A stretch of 64,000 nucleotides of DNA, from the NCBI GenBank assembly GCA_002943765.1, contig PQWQ01000040.1, positions 124,001 through 188,000 on the forward strand, written 5' to 3'. Below, in pieces: positions 1-11,991 of this stretch (the stretch's first letter is position 1; each line of letters begins with the position of its first letter). The translations under genes and the position numbers were made by a program. The stretch comes from Psoroptes ovis. Its lineage: Eukaryota; Arthropoda; Arachnida; Sarcoptiformes; Psoroptidae. The notes under the pieces were generated by a model. That model did not search any database. It was given only the letters and a program-made list of their open reading frames with translations, and was not told where the DNA came from.

Positions 1-608
1 TAATAATCAATGAATAATCAATAATCAATGATAATTAGTTGATGTAAATGTAAATATCAACAACAACGGCGACCAATAATTATTATCCAAATCAATTATA
101 AATGTGGTTTGACATTCGATTTTCGAATCATTTTCAATGATATTCGATTATTTCAATTTTTCAAATTCGATTTCGGATTTGATGATGAATTATGTATGAG
201 TGGTTTGAGTGTATAAACATGGAAACATTTAAATGGTGGTTATAACCTTCTTTTTCTTCTTATTTTGCTCCCTTCATCACCACTATCATTGATACATTCA
301 TCAATTATCGAATATCATCGTTATCATCGAATGATAATAAATATAAATACATGTAAATGTGTTGATAATTTCATCGTAAAGTTGTGGAAACATAAATTTT
401 TTCGTTTCTGTTAATGTTAAAAGCTCAAAGCATCTTCTATGCTCATTGAAATGTTAATTTGAATGATTGGCTGAGGAAATTTGAAAAAATTTGAACAGAA
501 TCAATGTGGCCATCTGCTGTCGTTGCTGGCTATTGACGATTGCTATAACCAGGATCAAATATTTCCGCTCGTATTGCTTAATTAGGGTCGTAAACATGAA
601 AATAAGAA
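1..608. other. Non-coding stretch 3' of the ena-like gene
   Basis: AT-rich sequence with no supported open frame. It lies downstream of the minus-strand Ena/VASP homologue and may hold its 3' UTR. I see no clear AATAAA on the minus strand. A weak alternative last exon of ena around 490-570 is conceivable, because a GTATGA donor-like site occurs shortly before the stop codon, but the acceptor there is poor. Confidence 0.5.
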
Positions 609-3244
609 TCAATTAAAGATTCGAAAATCGAATTCAAAACAAATCATCATACCACTGATTAGATCCTGTTTGAATTGTGTCAATTCTTGTCGAAATTCTT
701 TCATTATTTCATCTTTAAGACGATCATATGATATTGAATTATTGTGATGATTAATCGAATTATGATTTTGTCCGGATGGCGGCAGCGACGGCGGTAATAT
801 TGGAGGCGGTGGTGCCGGTGATTGTGGCCGAGAAAGATTATGACCATTCGTTATCGTTGCATTTCGTACAGTATTCGCAATATTAATCAATGATTGTGAT
901 GTGTTCATACGAAGATTTGCTGCATTCAATGTTGCTGGTGATAGTTTCGCACCATTTTGTGTCTGTTGCTGATTACCATTATTATTATGGTCATTATTCG
1001 TATTCGAACTCGTGTTACGATTATAATTCAATGTTCCATTACTGAAATAAAGGGTTAAAATCAATGATCAAAGATGATAATTTGAAATATAAGACAATAC
1101 TTGATCGAATTCAATCGACGTATCGTTGAATTGACTGCATTATAACACTTGATTTGCGGTGATGATGATGTTTGTTTTGGTTGATTAACAGGCGTCGATT
1201 CATTGTTAATTGTTTTAGCGTTAATCGATTGATGATAATCATTATCCGTATTCGCCGATGAATTAGTTTCACTTTCTTCAATTTTAGCTCGTCGTTTGGC
1301 CAACGTTCGGGCCATTTCATCAATCAAATTCGATGATGGTCGTTGGCTGTTGTTATTACCAGTGTTATTATTACATAAAGCACTTAAATTTGGATTCGAT
1401 TGTGTCATTTTATTATGATAAAATGGTCCAACACTATTCGATCGTCCATTTAATGTTTCTGGTTTGGCTATAACAATATATTAATCGATTAAAATAAGCA
1501 AAACCTCAAACAAAAACCAAATACAAACCAGATATTTTTGGTTTCAGCGGAATTTTTCGATGAGGTGGAACCGTAGGTATTAATGGCAGCGGTGGCGGTG
1601 GCGGCGGAGGTGGTGGTGGTCCAACAACAACACCATTGGCATAAGATGATGATGGTTGTTGTGTACATTCATTATTCATCATCGATGATGATATTGATGA
1701 TGTATGATCATTCATAATTGTTCGATTATTGCCACTGTTATTACTGCTGTTACCAATGATATCTGTCATAATGAAAACAAAATCAAAAATAAACAAAATG
1801 AAAATTAAAATGCATGAAATCAATGAATGATTCGATGATCGAAATAAAATTGAGTCATCATTTGTTTGAAAACAAATGTATGAAATATATCAGCCATTTA
1901 CAATTGCTTACATTGTGAATTATCATTAACAATGTTATTATTTGATGAATTTGATGATGAACATGATGATGATGATGATGACAATGTTGATGATGATGAA
2001 CAAGATGATGATATCGATGAATGTTGTTGTTGTGGCTGTTGTTGATATGGATTCGAATGATTCGATTGAATCGAATGTTTTTGCAGATTGTTGTGATGAT
2101 TATTATAAACATTATCATCAACAACAACAAAATGATTACCACCGAACGATGTAACGGATGTTTGGCCACCAATATTTGCATTATTTTGATGAATTGATTC
2201 CATCTGATCATTGTTATTGATAGCCATCGTTGCTGTTGCTGCTGTTAACTGTTGAATTTTTTCAATCGAATCCATTATTTTATCAACAGTATCACCGAAT
2301 AGTTGTGAATCATTCATATTGAAAAATTTCAGACCATAAACTTTACTATTATCATTATCGTTATTATCATCGATTAAATTTCTCCATTGATGAAATAATG
2401 TGGTTGCTTTATTATAACAGAATGATTCATTTATAATACAATTGGCAACGACCTGTAATCATTGGATAATTGAAATAAATTTTCATTAATAGAAATTAAA
2501 GCAAATAAGAAATCATCATAGATTACTTAAACACACACACACACAAACAAACAAACTTAATTCATTGAAATTACATATTTAGAGATGTAAATATTGACGG
2601 AAATCTTAATAATATAATAAATCTAATACTTAAATAAATAAATAAATAAACAAAAACAAATTAAACAAACAAACCTATATGAAATTCAATACGGAATCAT
2701 TTGTAGAAAAGTGAAAATCTCTAAAAGTCAATGAATGTTTAATTTAATATTTGATATATTTAATATTTTATTAAATATTCATTTGTTTGTTTGTTTAATT
2801 GTTACATTTATAATCATACATTAATCATAGGTGTAATAATAATAACACTGAAAATCAACACTTTTTGCCATACACAAATTGAATTAAAGACGCCATATTC
2901 TTAATATGGCCAAATGTGTTTGTGTAATCCAATTACATTTGGAACGAAATTAAAAGGTATTAATTAAATAATAATCATTGAAACAACAACAGCCATCACA
3001 AATACTACTTACATCATAATTATCCAATTTTCGACCAACAATACGAAATTGATTCGTTTCAGTATTATGATATATACCGATTCGGGATTGTCCCATTACG
3101 ATCCATGCATTACCAATGTAATGATGCATTAAACCATTTATGATGACTAGACTGAATTCTGTTTGATTTCTTAAGGTTTTTGCGGAATAAATTAAAGTCA
3201 GAATTGACCAAGAACCAATCCATTTATAAATCGACATACCTCAT
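609..3244 (-). CDS. ena: Enabled (Ena/VASP) actin-regulatory protein, six exons
   Basis: Ena/VASP proteins bind barbed actin ends and recruit profilin-actin at adhesions and leading edges. Exons on the minus strand are 3244-3240, 3169-3013, 2452-1912, 1762-1529, 1467-1101 and 1041-609. All junctions are GT-AG and in phase, giving about 578 residues. In order I see an EVH1 domain (IYHNTETNQFRIVGRKL, then FHQWRN and KVYGLKF), a Q/S/N-rich linker, a ten-proline run followed by LPLIP, an EVH2 G-actin-binding-like helix (LIDEMARTLAKRRAKIEE), a second proline block, and a C-terminal tetramerisation-like coiled coil (YDRLKDEIMKEFRQELTQF). The start chosen is the ATG two codons before the first intron, as in other Ena proteins that begin just ahead of EVH1. 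The frame stays open upstream (next entry). The EVH1 N-terminus is divergent: the usual MVYDD strand is missing. Confidence 0.85.
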
Positions 3245-3631
3245 TGTTGATGATTGTTCCGGATTCCCTGGTGTCAATGAATGATCAATCGATGAGGAAG
3301 CAATGCTTTCACCACCAACAACAGCAGCAGCATCAACAATATCCGTAATATTATCGATAATTATTTGACTGAAATTTTCTCTTCTTTGATTACTTATACT
3401 ACGGCCAACATTATCATTTACAGCATTATCATGATCAATTTTAATTAACCACCACCAAAATTCAGCAAATTGACAAATAATTGTGATTAATAATACAAGA
3501 ACGATCGCTATGATTAATGTTGTCAATACAAATCCAAGAAGTTGATTTTGATTTGTACCGATATTGTAATCGTCATTAAGATTATCATTGAATACTGTTG
3601 GTGCAATGGTGGTGGTGGTTGTATTAAACAA
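3240..3631 (-). CDS. Possible membrane-spanning N-terminal extension of ena (alternative exon)
   Basis: An open frame of about 130 codons runs directly, in phase and without a stop, into the ena start codon and its first splice donor. It encodes a Thr/Asn-rich segment, one strongly hydrophobic stretch (LLGFVLTTLIIAIVLVLLIT), a Trp-rich juxtamembrane patch, then an acidic and Ser-rich tail. It has no ATG of its own: the first codon of the block is TTG and a stop lies a little further upstream. If translated, it would need an upstream exon joined by splicing. It could be the last part of an alternative 5' exon producing a membrane-anchored Ena isoform, an exon of an unrelated membrane protein, or chance. 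Confidence 0.35.
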
Positions 3632-6600
3632 ATATTTTAAACGATTCGTCGTTAATTTTTGAGAAAATCAAAAAAATAAAAGCCAAAACTATCGCATTTA
3701 AAACGTTAATCACAAGGTTATCACTTGGCTTGTCACAAATCAACAAACACATTGGTCTCAATTCAATGATTATCTCTGTGTGTACATTTGATTAACATTA
3801 AAAACAATAACGGGTCATTTTTTTTTATAAATGTGTAAATGTCATTCAGCGATATTTAAATGTCGTTCATTCAGGGAAATATCTGTTTGAAAAAATCAAA
3901 TATCAAAATCATTAAATCATGATCACAATATTGGGTTGTACGGAAAGTTCTGACCGATTATCATGTGGCAACTCTCGATTGATTAAGCGGAATGAACTTT
4001 TCGGACAACCTAATATTTACAACACAAACACAGAAACACTGCATACAGATACACACAAGGCACACAATACCGACATTTAAACATTTAAATTAATCGAAAA
4101 TTTAAATTATGAATGGCAGCATATCGAACATCTCATAGAGATATCATCACCATCATTACAATTAATCGAATATTCAAATAAATAAACAATAAATGGTCGT
4201 TGTTCGTTGTTTGTTTGATTTACATCGATTTACATTGAATCAAATCGAAATTTTCTGGCGAAAATTTTCATATTTTGTTGTTTGTATGAATAAATGATCA
4301 ATTGAATGTGAATGGCTGGATGATGAGTGCTCGATCGAACAATATTTGATTTGATTTGATGAGTTGTTATTGGTGCTATTAGCTATAAGCTTTGAGCATT
4401 CGATTGAAAATTTCAAATCAAATTCAAACATAAATCTGGTTACTTGGATAATTTGCGATGATTTGATGAGTGTAATTAAACTAAATACACATTAGTTCAG
4501 TTCAATTCACCGCATTTGTTCAATGGATTACTACATGTTCATAACAGACAAACTTTTAAACATCGAAATAGGCTTCAAATTCACTTTAATTGACTTGAAT
4601 TTGAATTTAAAATTGACTTAAAATTGAATTCGTTGAATCGTTTGGTTGAACGTATGGAATTTTCTCACAGACACACACAAATTTTTCAATTCCGAGAAAA
4701 CACATGATTTTTGGCATCATGACAAGAATCGTGTGGAATTAAAGAAATGGATTCATTTCGAAATTCTTTGGGAAAATTCTTTGCCAAGAATCTCGGGCGA
4801 TTCAATCAAATTCTATTTCGTTATAGAAACACATGAAATTGTGTTGACTTGTTCATATTTCGATGATTTTTTGAATGATCATATAAGATTTCTGTTCTGA
4901 AAAATAATGGAAAAAACATTGAAAAATTAGTCAAAAAATGAAATAGTCACATTTGATCATACTAATCACAATTGCTGTTGTTGTTGACCTGACAAGTTAA
5001 TTTTCGAATGTTTTCAAAACATTTTCGAATACGAATTGTGTTCCAGATTTTGAATGTTCTTCTTGTTGTTTGTTGTTGTAAAACACACATACATTCAACG
5101 ATAATGAAAACTACCGGCTTTGGAAATGAATAAATAAATTTATTTGGAAAAATGTCTTCAAAGCTTTGCTTGCTGTCTTGATTTTGCTTGTATTTTCACT
5201 GAATTCAAATCGAAAATTCAAACATTCATATCATTATTATTATTATTATTTTGATTGTTATTATTTACTAAATATGGCAGTATATTTTCTCGAATTTAGT
5301 TGTATTTTGTTGCTGCTGATGTCGTTGTTTTAAATGCTTTTTCATTTAATGCTTGATGATTTTGATTTTTCTTCGTTTGAAAAATTTATTCGCAATTTAC
5401 AATTTAAATAATTCAAATCGAATCATTTTAACAGGCATATACCTTGTAATATTTTAAAATTTTTCAAATTTAAAAAATTCGTCTTCTTTGAACCACATGC
5501 AATAAACAATAAATTCAGTAACAAATTGTGGATGAAAAATGGTTGAACAAGGCGAAGGTGTCAAATATTTTGTTCCGTTAGAATCAATTGGAATATAAAT
5601 TTGAAACCTTTGAAATATTTGAAATGTTTAGTTTTGAAGTTTTAGATGGATTTTCGCTTGTTTCTTGCTGCTGTTGATGTTGATGGCATTCACGCCGAAT
5701 CAAAGCATTGAAATTGATTGAAACCTGGCTGAATAACATGCGAATACGATTCAACAAGAAACTCTCAAGACATTTGATCATTCATTTGACTAATGTTTCT
5801 TGAAAATATTCAAAGACATTTGATGATATTTGAAGACGCGAAAATCAAGAAAATTGAAAAATGTTCGAAGAGAAAAAAAACAAAAACAAAATTCGAAAAT
5901 CGAACGCGCGCGCACACACACACAGAGTACGTACGGCAATTTTTCTTCCGGAAAAATTTACGTAATGAAGCGATCAAGGTCTTGGGTATTCACGGAGGCG
6001 GCCACCGCCTCGGCCCTTGAACGCTTCGGGGCCTTGAATCACTTCGATTTGATTTTAAATTTAATTATAAATGATTGATCGATCGATGTCATTGTTACGC
6101 TATGAATTTTGATGAAATCAAAGTGGCCTTATCAAATCACAAGACACCTACCTTTGAGAGTTTAATTATGGAATATGATCAAATTAATTGTATAATTTTG
6201 GATTTTCGAACGAAAATTTCAAAAATAAATATTTAAACACAGCCAAATTTGGAAGAATTTCGCAAATTAAATAATTCATATTTTTCCAAGCCATAATCAA
6301 TGAATAAATTTCAATGTTTTAATTGAAATATTGACGATCAATGAGTCAATTATTATTCAAAAATAATTAAATAAATTGAAATGAATGAATTTCAAAGAGA
6401 AAATACTGAAAATAATGACAGAACGATTGCAACAAACATGAAATTTCAATAATTTCAATCAATAACAATTACAAATAAACACACCAGTTGAATGAATGAA
6501 TCATCCATTTGATCAGAATCATTTGGGAAAACATCTGGTTGAAAATTGATGAAATGAATGAATGAATAGAATTTGGAAATAATTCACTTGTGGTGGCAGA

Positions 6601-7162
6601 TCAACAATGATTTGAAAGTTTTAGAAAAATTTATTTTTATTTTTTGTTATTGAAAAAATTTTTAACAAATCAATTTTTGAAAATTCGAATTATTTTTTTT
6701 TTTTTGTTTTTTTTTGTTTTTTTTTTTTGAAAAGCATTTTTTCATGCTTTATATACCCGTGCTTGATCAATTGAATTTCATAGTTCAAAACTTTAAACGC
6801 GGCAGACGGCGCCACACACTGGTAAAATGGCTTATTGATTGATTATTTCATTGAAAATGTTGACCCAGAAACGATATGAATCATGGATATTCGATCGATG
6901 ATTGATTGTAAATTGATCGACAAGAATCTCTTCTGAAATAATTGAAAAAAACAGCTGCGATCTATGAGCAGAAGCTATGATCTATGAGTCGATGTCTGTC
7001 GATTGTTCAATCAATCAATTTCTATTAATGTAAACAGCACTTTGTTGATTGAAAATGGCAATTTTCAATCATTTCCAGTTGTTTTCAATTATTTCAAATG
7101 AAAAAATGATGTTTATTTCATTCAAAAATGATTGATTATGTAATAAAAAATCAATTAATAAT
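3632..7162. other. Intergenic region between ena and the PSMD9-like gene
   Basis: About 3.5 kb of AT-rich, low-complexity DNA. It holds one miniature transposon (3931-4013), a CG/CA-rich patch near 5900-5930, a short GC-rich hairpin (GAGGCGG/CCGCCTC, about 5994-6010) and T-rich runs near 6690-6730. Open frames here (for example 4646-4900 and 5793-6078) show no family resemblance and are not called. Confidence 0.6.
3931..4013 (-). mobile_element. Miniature TA-flanked element, class A
   Basis: An 83-bp element with ends like TTGGGTTGTACGGAAAGTT and AACTTTTCGGACAACCTAA, flanked by TA on both sides. The internal blocks are the GATTAAGCGGAATGAAC and TCATGTGGCAACTC types, in reversed orientation relative to most other copies. 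Confidence 0.8.
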
Positions 7163-7565
7163 TTATTCATTATTCTTTGCAACAAAATAATCAGTCAATT
7201 TATCATCAATTTGACGCATAATATCACGAAGATCATTTTGAAGACCTGTTTGGAGAATTCAAAGATTAATCAAAGAGTTGATCAACCTTATACATTTAAA
7301 CTATTTACTTACAGATAATACGATTTCTTGCCGTACGTATCAGATGAACATCGATATCGTTGCGTGGATATCTTTCTCGATCGACTAACGGGTCGGTCAT
7401 TCCGACACCTTGTGATTGTAGAATGGTTTGAAATTCTTTGATTTCCACTTCCAGCTGATTACGGCGACGATTCAACTCTAATGTTTCATTTCGTACATCT
7501 GTTCGAGTTTTTTGATGGCCATTTTGTTGTTCTTCGATGCCATTCATTTCGTTCGAATGTGACAT
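7163..7565 (-). CDS. PSMD9/p27-like proteasome assembly chaperone, short form lacking PDZ
   Basis: PSMD9 (yeast Nas2) is a chaperone for assembly of the 19S base ATPases. Exons are 7565-7313 and 7245-7163, joined in phase across a GTAAGT...CAG intron into 111 residues. The middle and end match the family's N-terminal coiled-coil domain closely: GVGMTDPLVDRERYPRNDID, then HLIRTARNRIICLQNDLRDI. Family members usually run to about 200-220 residues and carry a PDZ domain after this helical region. Here the frame stops right after DYFVAKNNE and I find no PDZ exon downstream before ena. The start is the first ATG of the frame. A CGCCAGATGGCG motif lies about 105 bp upstream. The C-terminal half was either lost or sits in an exon I could not recognise. 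Confidence 0.85.
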
Positions 7566-8311
7566 TTGCGATATTTATCTTTAATTAATTATTAATTAAT
7601 CTGATGAAATAATCAAAAATTCAAATCATCAAATCATTGTTTGTTTACAACAATAGTTTATTTCACCATCGCCAGATGGCGTTAGGTATTTCGAATTCTT
7701 TCATAATCAAAATCATCTGTTTTTTGTAATATTTGACATAATCTTTAATCCTTAATCCATCCCACAAAATCCTTCATGGTTAATCAACAATTTTTGGCTC
7801 CCATTGAACCGAATCAACGCCACCCATAATCCATGCCATTCATTGACCTTTGTCACTTGTGAAATTGATTAGTTTTGGGGAAAACTTCGCCCGAAATACT
7901 CCAAAATGACAGCCATCCTTTAATTAATTCATGCCAAAATACACGAAATTATGCCAACAAAATTAATGACAATTGGCACGAGTTGTTTACTCGTCGATCA
8001 TTCGAGACTTTATTCCCAATTCTTACTCCGAAAATAAATCAAAATAAACAAATAAATCAGAGACTAAAACCTCTGAAAAAGCTAAAAATAGCCGGCTGAA
8101 GCACATTCAAGTCATTATTTACACAAAAATCACATCTTCGAGCCTTTGGAACACGCTGAAATCTTCGAAACTACGGCAGCGGCTAAATGAGGGTCAAGCC
8201 TTTAAGTTTCGGAAATCTGGAAAAGCTGAGCATTTTCCAGATGTTCAAAATTGCAGGTGCAATTTGCTTGTTGAAAAAAAAACTGTCAAATAACGTGGGC
8301 GCATGCCTGTT
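7566..8311. other. Divergent promoter region between PSMD9-like and HSP70 genes
   Basis: About 0.75 kb separates two head-to-head genes. Near the PSMD9 side is the near-palindrome CGCCAGATGGCG (7670-7681). The open frame at 7875-8099 has no recognisable similarity and is not called. Confidence 0.55.
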
Positions 8312-8349
8312 TTCTACAATTTTCAAGATTTTTCTGGTAAATTCGAGAA
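8312..8349 (+). promoter_or_regulatory. Heat shock element array
   Basis: Alternating TTC and GAA-like triplets recur at exact 5-bp intervals for eight units: TTC, CAA, TTC, GAT, TTC, GTA, TTC, GAA. All four TTC units are perfect. Three of the four GAA units carry one or two mismatches, and the last is perfect. This is the inverted nGAAn arrangement bound by trimeric HSF. It ends about 15 bp before a TATA box and roughly 270 bp before the HSP70 ATG. Confidence 0.75.
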
Positions 8350-8364
8350 AACCATAGCCAAAAG

Positions 8365-8372
8365 CTATATAT
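8365..8372 (+). promoter_or_regulatory. TATA box of the HSP70 gene
   Basis: CTATATAT lies just downstream of the HSE array and about 245 bp before the start codon. It would place transcription initiation near 8395 with a 5' UTR of about 220 nt. The spacing fits a classic heat-shock promoter. Confidence 0.6.
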
Positions 8373-8617
8373 GTTCATTGAACAAATAGCTTTTGCATGT
8401 TTATTTATTGTCATTCATCTGTACGCGAAACAAACCCAACGAATTTTAAAACTTTCTATTTTTAAAAACTTTGTTTATTTCTCGAATTTAATTTGTGATC
8501 ATTCACAAGTATTGCCATTGCATTATCATTGTCAGTCAAGTCTTCGAGCGATTCGTGTCTTTGCATTCGTAAATAACTGATATTTGATCGTTGATTTAGT
8601 CTAATATACCCGTAAAC

Positions 8618-10600
8618 ATGTCTAAATCACCGGCAATCGGTATTGATCTTGGCACAACGTATTCATGTGTCGGCGTATTTCAACATGGTAAAGTTGAAAT
8701 CATTTCAAATGATCAAGGTAACCGGACGACACCATCATATGTTGCATTTACCGACACCGAACGATTGATTGGTGATGCGGCTAAAAATCAAGTCGCTATG
8801 AACCCGACCAACACCGTATTTGATGCTAAACGTTTGATTGGTCGACGTTTTGATGATCCATCGATTCAAGCTGATATGAAACATTGGCCATTCAAAGTGG
8901 TTAATGAAAATGGAAAACCTAAAATTGAAGTCGAATACAAAGGTGAAATGAAACGATTTTTCCCCGAAGAAATATCTTCGATGGTATTGACCAAAATGAA
9001 AGAAACAGCTGAAGCTTATTTGGGCAAAAAAGTGACGGATGCTGTCATAACGGTTCCAGCTTATTTCAATGATTCACAACGGCAAGCAACCAAGGATGCT
9101 GGAGCCATTGCTGGATTGAATGTGTTGCGTATTATCAACGAGCCTACGGCTGCAGCCATTGCTTATGGTTTGGATAAGAAAGGTGGTGAAAAAAATATTT
9201 TGATTTTTGATCTCGGCGGTGGTACATTCGATGTATCCATATTGACCATTGATAATGGTGTTTTTGAGGTAAGTACTTTTAAGGTTCGATTGAATTTCAT
9301 CCATCTAACCGTGTTTACTTTGATTTGATTACAGGTCAAATCAACAGCTGGCGATACACATCTTGGTGGTGAAGATTTCGATAATCGTCTCGTAAATCAT
9401 TTTGTACAAGAATTTAAACGTAAATTCCAGAAAGATTTATCTGTCAACAAGCGTGCACTACGACGTCTTCGTACTGCTTGTGAACGTGCTAAACGCACGC
9501 TATCATCATCCACACAATCATCAGTTGAAATTGATTCCCTATATGAAGGTATTGATTTCCATTCAACAATTACACGGGCACGTTTCGAAGAATTGTGTTC
9601 CGACTTTTTCCGATCAACATTGGAACCAGTTGAAAAAGCTATGCGTGATGCTAAGCTAGATAAATCGAAAATTGATGAAATTGTACTGGTCGGTGGCTCT
9701 ACACGTATTCCGAAAATTCAAAAATTGTTATCTGACTACTTTAATGGTAAAGAATTGAATAAATCAATTAATCCGGATGAAGCTGTTGCTTATGGTGCAG
9801 CTGTTCAAGCAGCCATTTTGACTGGCGACACTTCGAGTAATGTCAAAGATTTGCTGTTGCTCGATGTTGCCCCGCTATCGCTTGGTATTGAAACAGCTGG
9901 CGGTGTTATGACGGCCCTGATCAAACGTAACACAACAATTCCAACGAAACAAACACAAATATTTACCACATATGCCGATAATCAACCTGGTGTTACGATT
10001 AAAGTTTATGAAGGTGAACGTGCCATGACCAAAGATAATAATCTGCTAGGTACGTTTGATTTGAATGGAATACCACCGGCACCACGTGGTGTACCACAAA
10101 TTGAAGTCACTTTCGATATTGATGCAAACGGCATTCTTAATGTATCGGCTGTGGATAAAAGTACCGGTAAACAGAACAAAATTACGATCACAAACGATAA
10201 AGGACGGTTGTCGAAAGATGATATCGAACGTATGGTACAAGAAGCTGAACAATATCGTGAAGAAGACGAGCGGCAACAGGCACGTATTCAGGCTAAGAAT
10301 TCGCTGGAATCATATGCATTTCAAATGAAAAATACGATTGAAGATGATGCGATCAAAAACAAGGTACCCGAAAGTGATCGACAACAAATATCACAAAAAA
10401 TTAAAGAAACCTTGAATTGGCTTGATAATAATCAATTGGCCGAAAAAGATGAATTTGAAGACAAACAAAAAGAGTTGGAAAACATTTGTCGACCAGTCAT
10501 AACGAAAATGTACCAAGGTGGTCCTAGTGCTGGTGGACCAGGTGCTGGAGGTCCTCGAGGTGGCGGTGGTGGCGGTCCAACCGTTGAAGAAGTTGATTAA
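8618..10600 (+). CDS. Cytosolic HSP70 chaperone, two exons
   Basis: An ATP-dependent chaperone of the cytosol and nucleus. Exons are 8618-9268 and 9335-10600. The 66-bp intron is flanked by GAG|GTAAGT and TTACAG|GTC and splits the protein after VFE, giving about 638 residues, normal for the family. Visible hallmarks are AIGIDLGTTYSCVGV near the N-terminus, the second phosphate-binding loop IFDLGGGTFDVSIL, the VLVGGSTRIPKIQKLL motif, the substrate-binding domain (NQPGVTIKVYEGERAMTKDN), a Gly/Pro-rich tail, and the terminal EEVD that binds TPR co-chaperones. EEVD places it in the cytosol rather than in mitochondria or ER. HSP70 homologues are known dust-mite allergens. The upstream HSE array suggests heat inducibility, although the gene has an intron like constitutive HSC70 genes. 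Confidence 0.97.
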
Positions 10601-10647
10601 ATGTTGTAGTATTTGATTTTTGATATTTTCAATAATTCTGATTAAAT

Positions 10648-10653
10648 AATAAA
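10648..10653 (+). terminator. Poly(A) signal of HSP70
   Basis: An AATAAA lies 48 bp after the HSP70 stop codon. The minus-strand neighbour has its own AATAAA about 30 bp further on, so the two convergent transcripts end almost on top of each other. Confidence 0.65.
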
Positions 10654-10678
10654 GTTTAAAGTTTAAAAAACTAAAAAT

Positions 10679-10684
10679 TTTATT
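10679..10684 (-). terminator. Poly(A) signal of the short-chain dehydrogenase gene
   Basis: TTTATT on the plus strand reads AATAAA on the minus strand, about 25 bp past the stop codon of the dehydrogenase. Confidence 0.55.
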
Positions 10685-10707
10685 CGAATCTTTTAACAAT
10701 TACTAAT

Positions 10708-11991
10708 TCAAATAAGATCAAGTACATTCAATGTATGTGTCCATAATCGATTTTCCAACTTATCATCGATCCGATACTTTGGTCGTATCGATTTACATTT
10801 ATAATAATAGCGACCACTTTGTTGTGTGATTCGTTTATGTCGTAAACAATACAAAATATTCGCTGCTGCTTGTTCATTTGATTGAAACCCGATCATCCAA
10901 CCGAATATTTTCAATAATTTTTGATAAAATACGTACAAATTTTGATAATGCGTAGCAGTGAATGAGAATCCTGGATCAACATTATACACATGAATGTTGG
11001 ATGGTTGAAATTCTTTGGCCATTTTTTGCCCGGCTACGATCAAGGCCAATTTACTTTGAGCGTATGCCCGGAATGGTTGATAGGATTTTTCCAGATTCAA
11101 GTCTTCGAAATGTATTTGGCCATCTGTAAAAATTTTGAATTGATTAATCATTTATTTGGTAGATCAATCAATTGAAAGATACTCACATCGATGTAGTATT
11201 GTAGTGATGTTGACTATTTTACAAATGGTCGAGCATTTTTCAGCTGTTCGCTTCAATCGTTCTAATAGTCGAAATGTGAGATAAAAATGTCCATAATAAT
11301 TGATTGCCATATGTAATTCATGACCATTCAATGATTTTGTTGGCTGCGCACCAGGTAAGAATGCAATCGATGCACAATTAATAAGGTAATCAATACGTTG
11401 TTCACTGGTCAGCAGCTCATTACAACAAAAATCAATCGAAGCTCGTGATGATAGATCAATGTAATAAAATGATATCTGAGCTAATGGATGTTCACCACGA
11501 ATTTCATCAATCAATCGTTGAGCCAATTCAATATTACGACATAACATAATACATTTACAATTGAAATTGATTAGCTGCCGTATTAATTCAGCTCCAATAC
11601 CTTGATTACCACCTGTAATAACAATGGTTTTACCTGCTAAATTTTCCATATTAATTTCTTCATCAATACAGCTGATCAATGATTTCAATTTGCATAATGA
11701 TTTTACTACGAAAATCAATAATATCGATATTATGACCAGTAATAATGGTACCGATATGGCTATCATTACCGATAATTGTTCATAATTGTATTGGCCGCCA
11801 TTACTATCGTTCGATACATTATTTTCAATGAAAATCTTATCAATATTTTCATCATTTTGACGATTATTATCATTGTTGAAATCATAATCATCCATTATTT
11901 GAAAGGTATTCGGTGTAAATGTTTCAATTGTTGTGGTCACCATCATTGTTGTTGCTGTCGATACATTCGATAATCGAATCATTTTGACCAA
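10708..11991 (-). CDS. Membrane-anchored short-chain dehydrogenase/reductase, retinol-dehydrogenase-like
   Basis: Exons are 11991-11187 and 11123-10708. The 63-bp intron (GTGAGT...TTACAG) is in phase and the protein has 406 residues. The N-terminus is Thr/Asn-rich and is followed by one membrane segment near residues 74-96 (VMIAISVPLLLVIISILLIF). The Rossmann domain begins around 115-120: KTIVITGGNQGIG (cofactor loop), an IDLSS segment, INCAS in place of the usual NNAG, then the active-site AYAQSK (YxxxK) and VDPGF (PG motif). The layout resembles retinol dehydrogenases and WWOX-type SDRs, probably NADP-linked on ER-type membranes. The region that normally supplies the catalytic serine (IVNVSS) reads IVNITT, so Thr would have to serve. 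The substrate cannot be told from the sequence. Confidence 0.85.

Noticed and set aside
5793..6078. Two overlapping open frames around the CG/CA-rich patch
   Set aside because: Both encode basic low-complexity sequence with no family match, and the frames arise from the same local composition.
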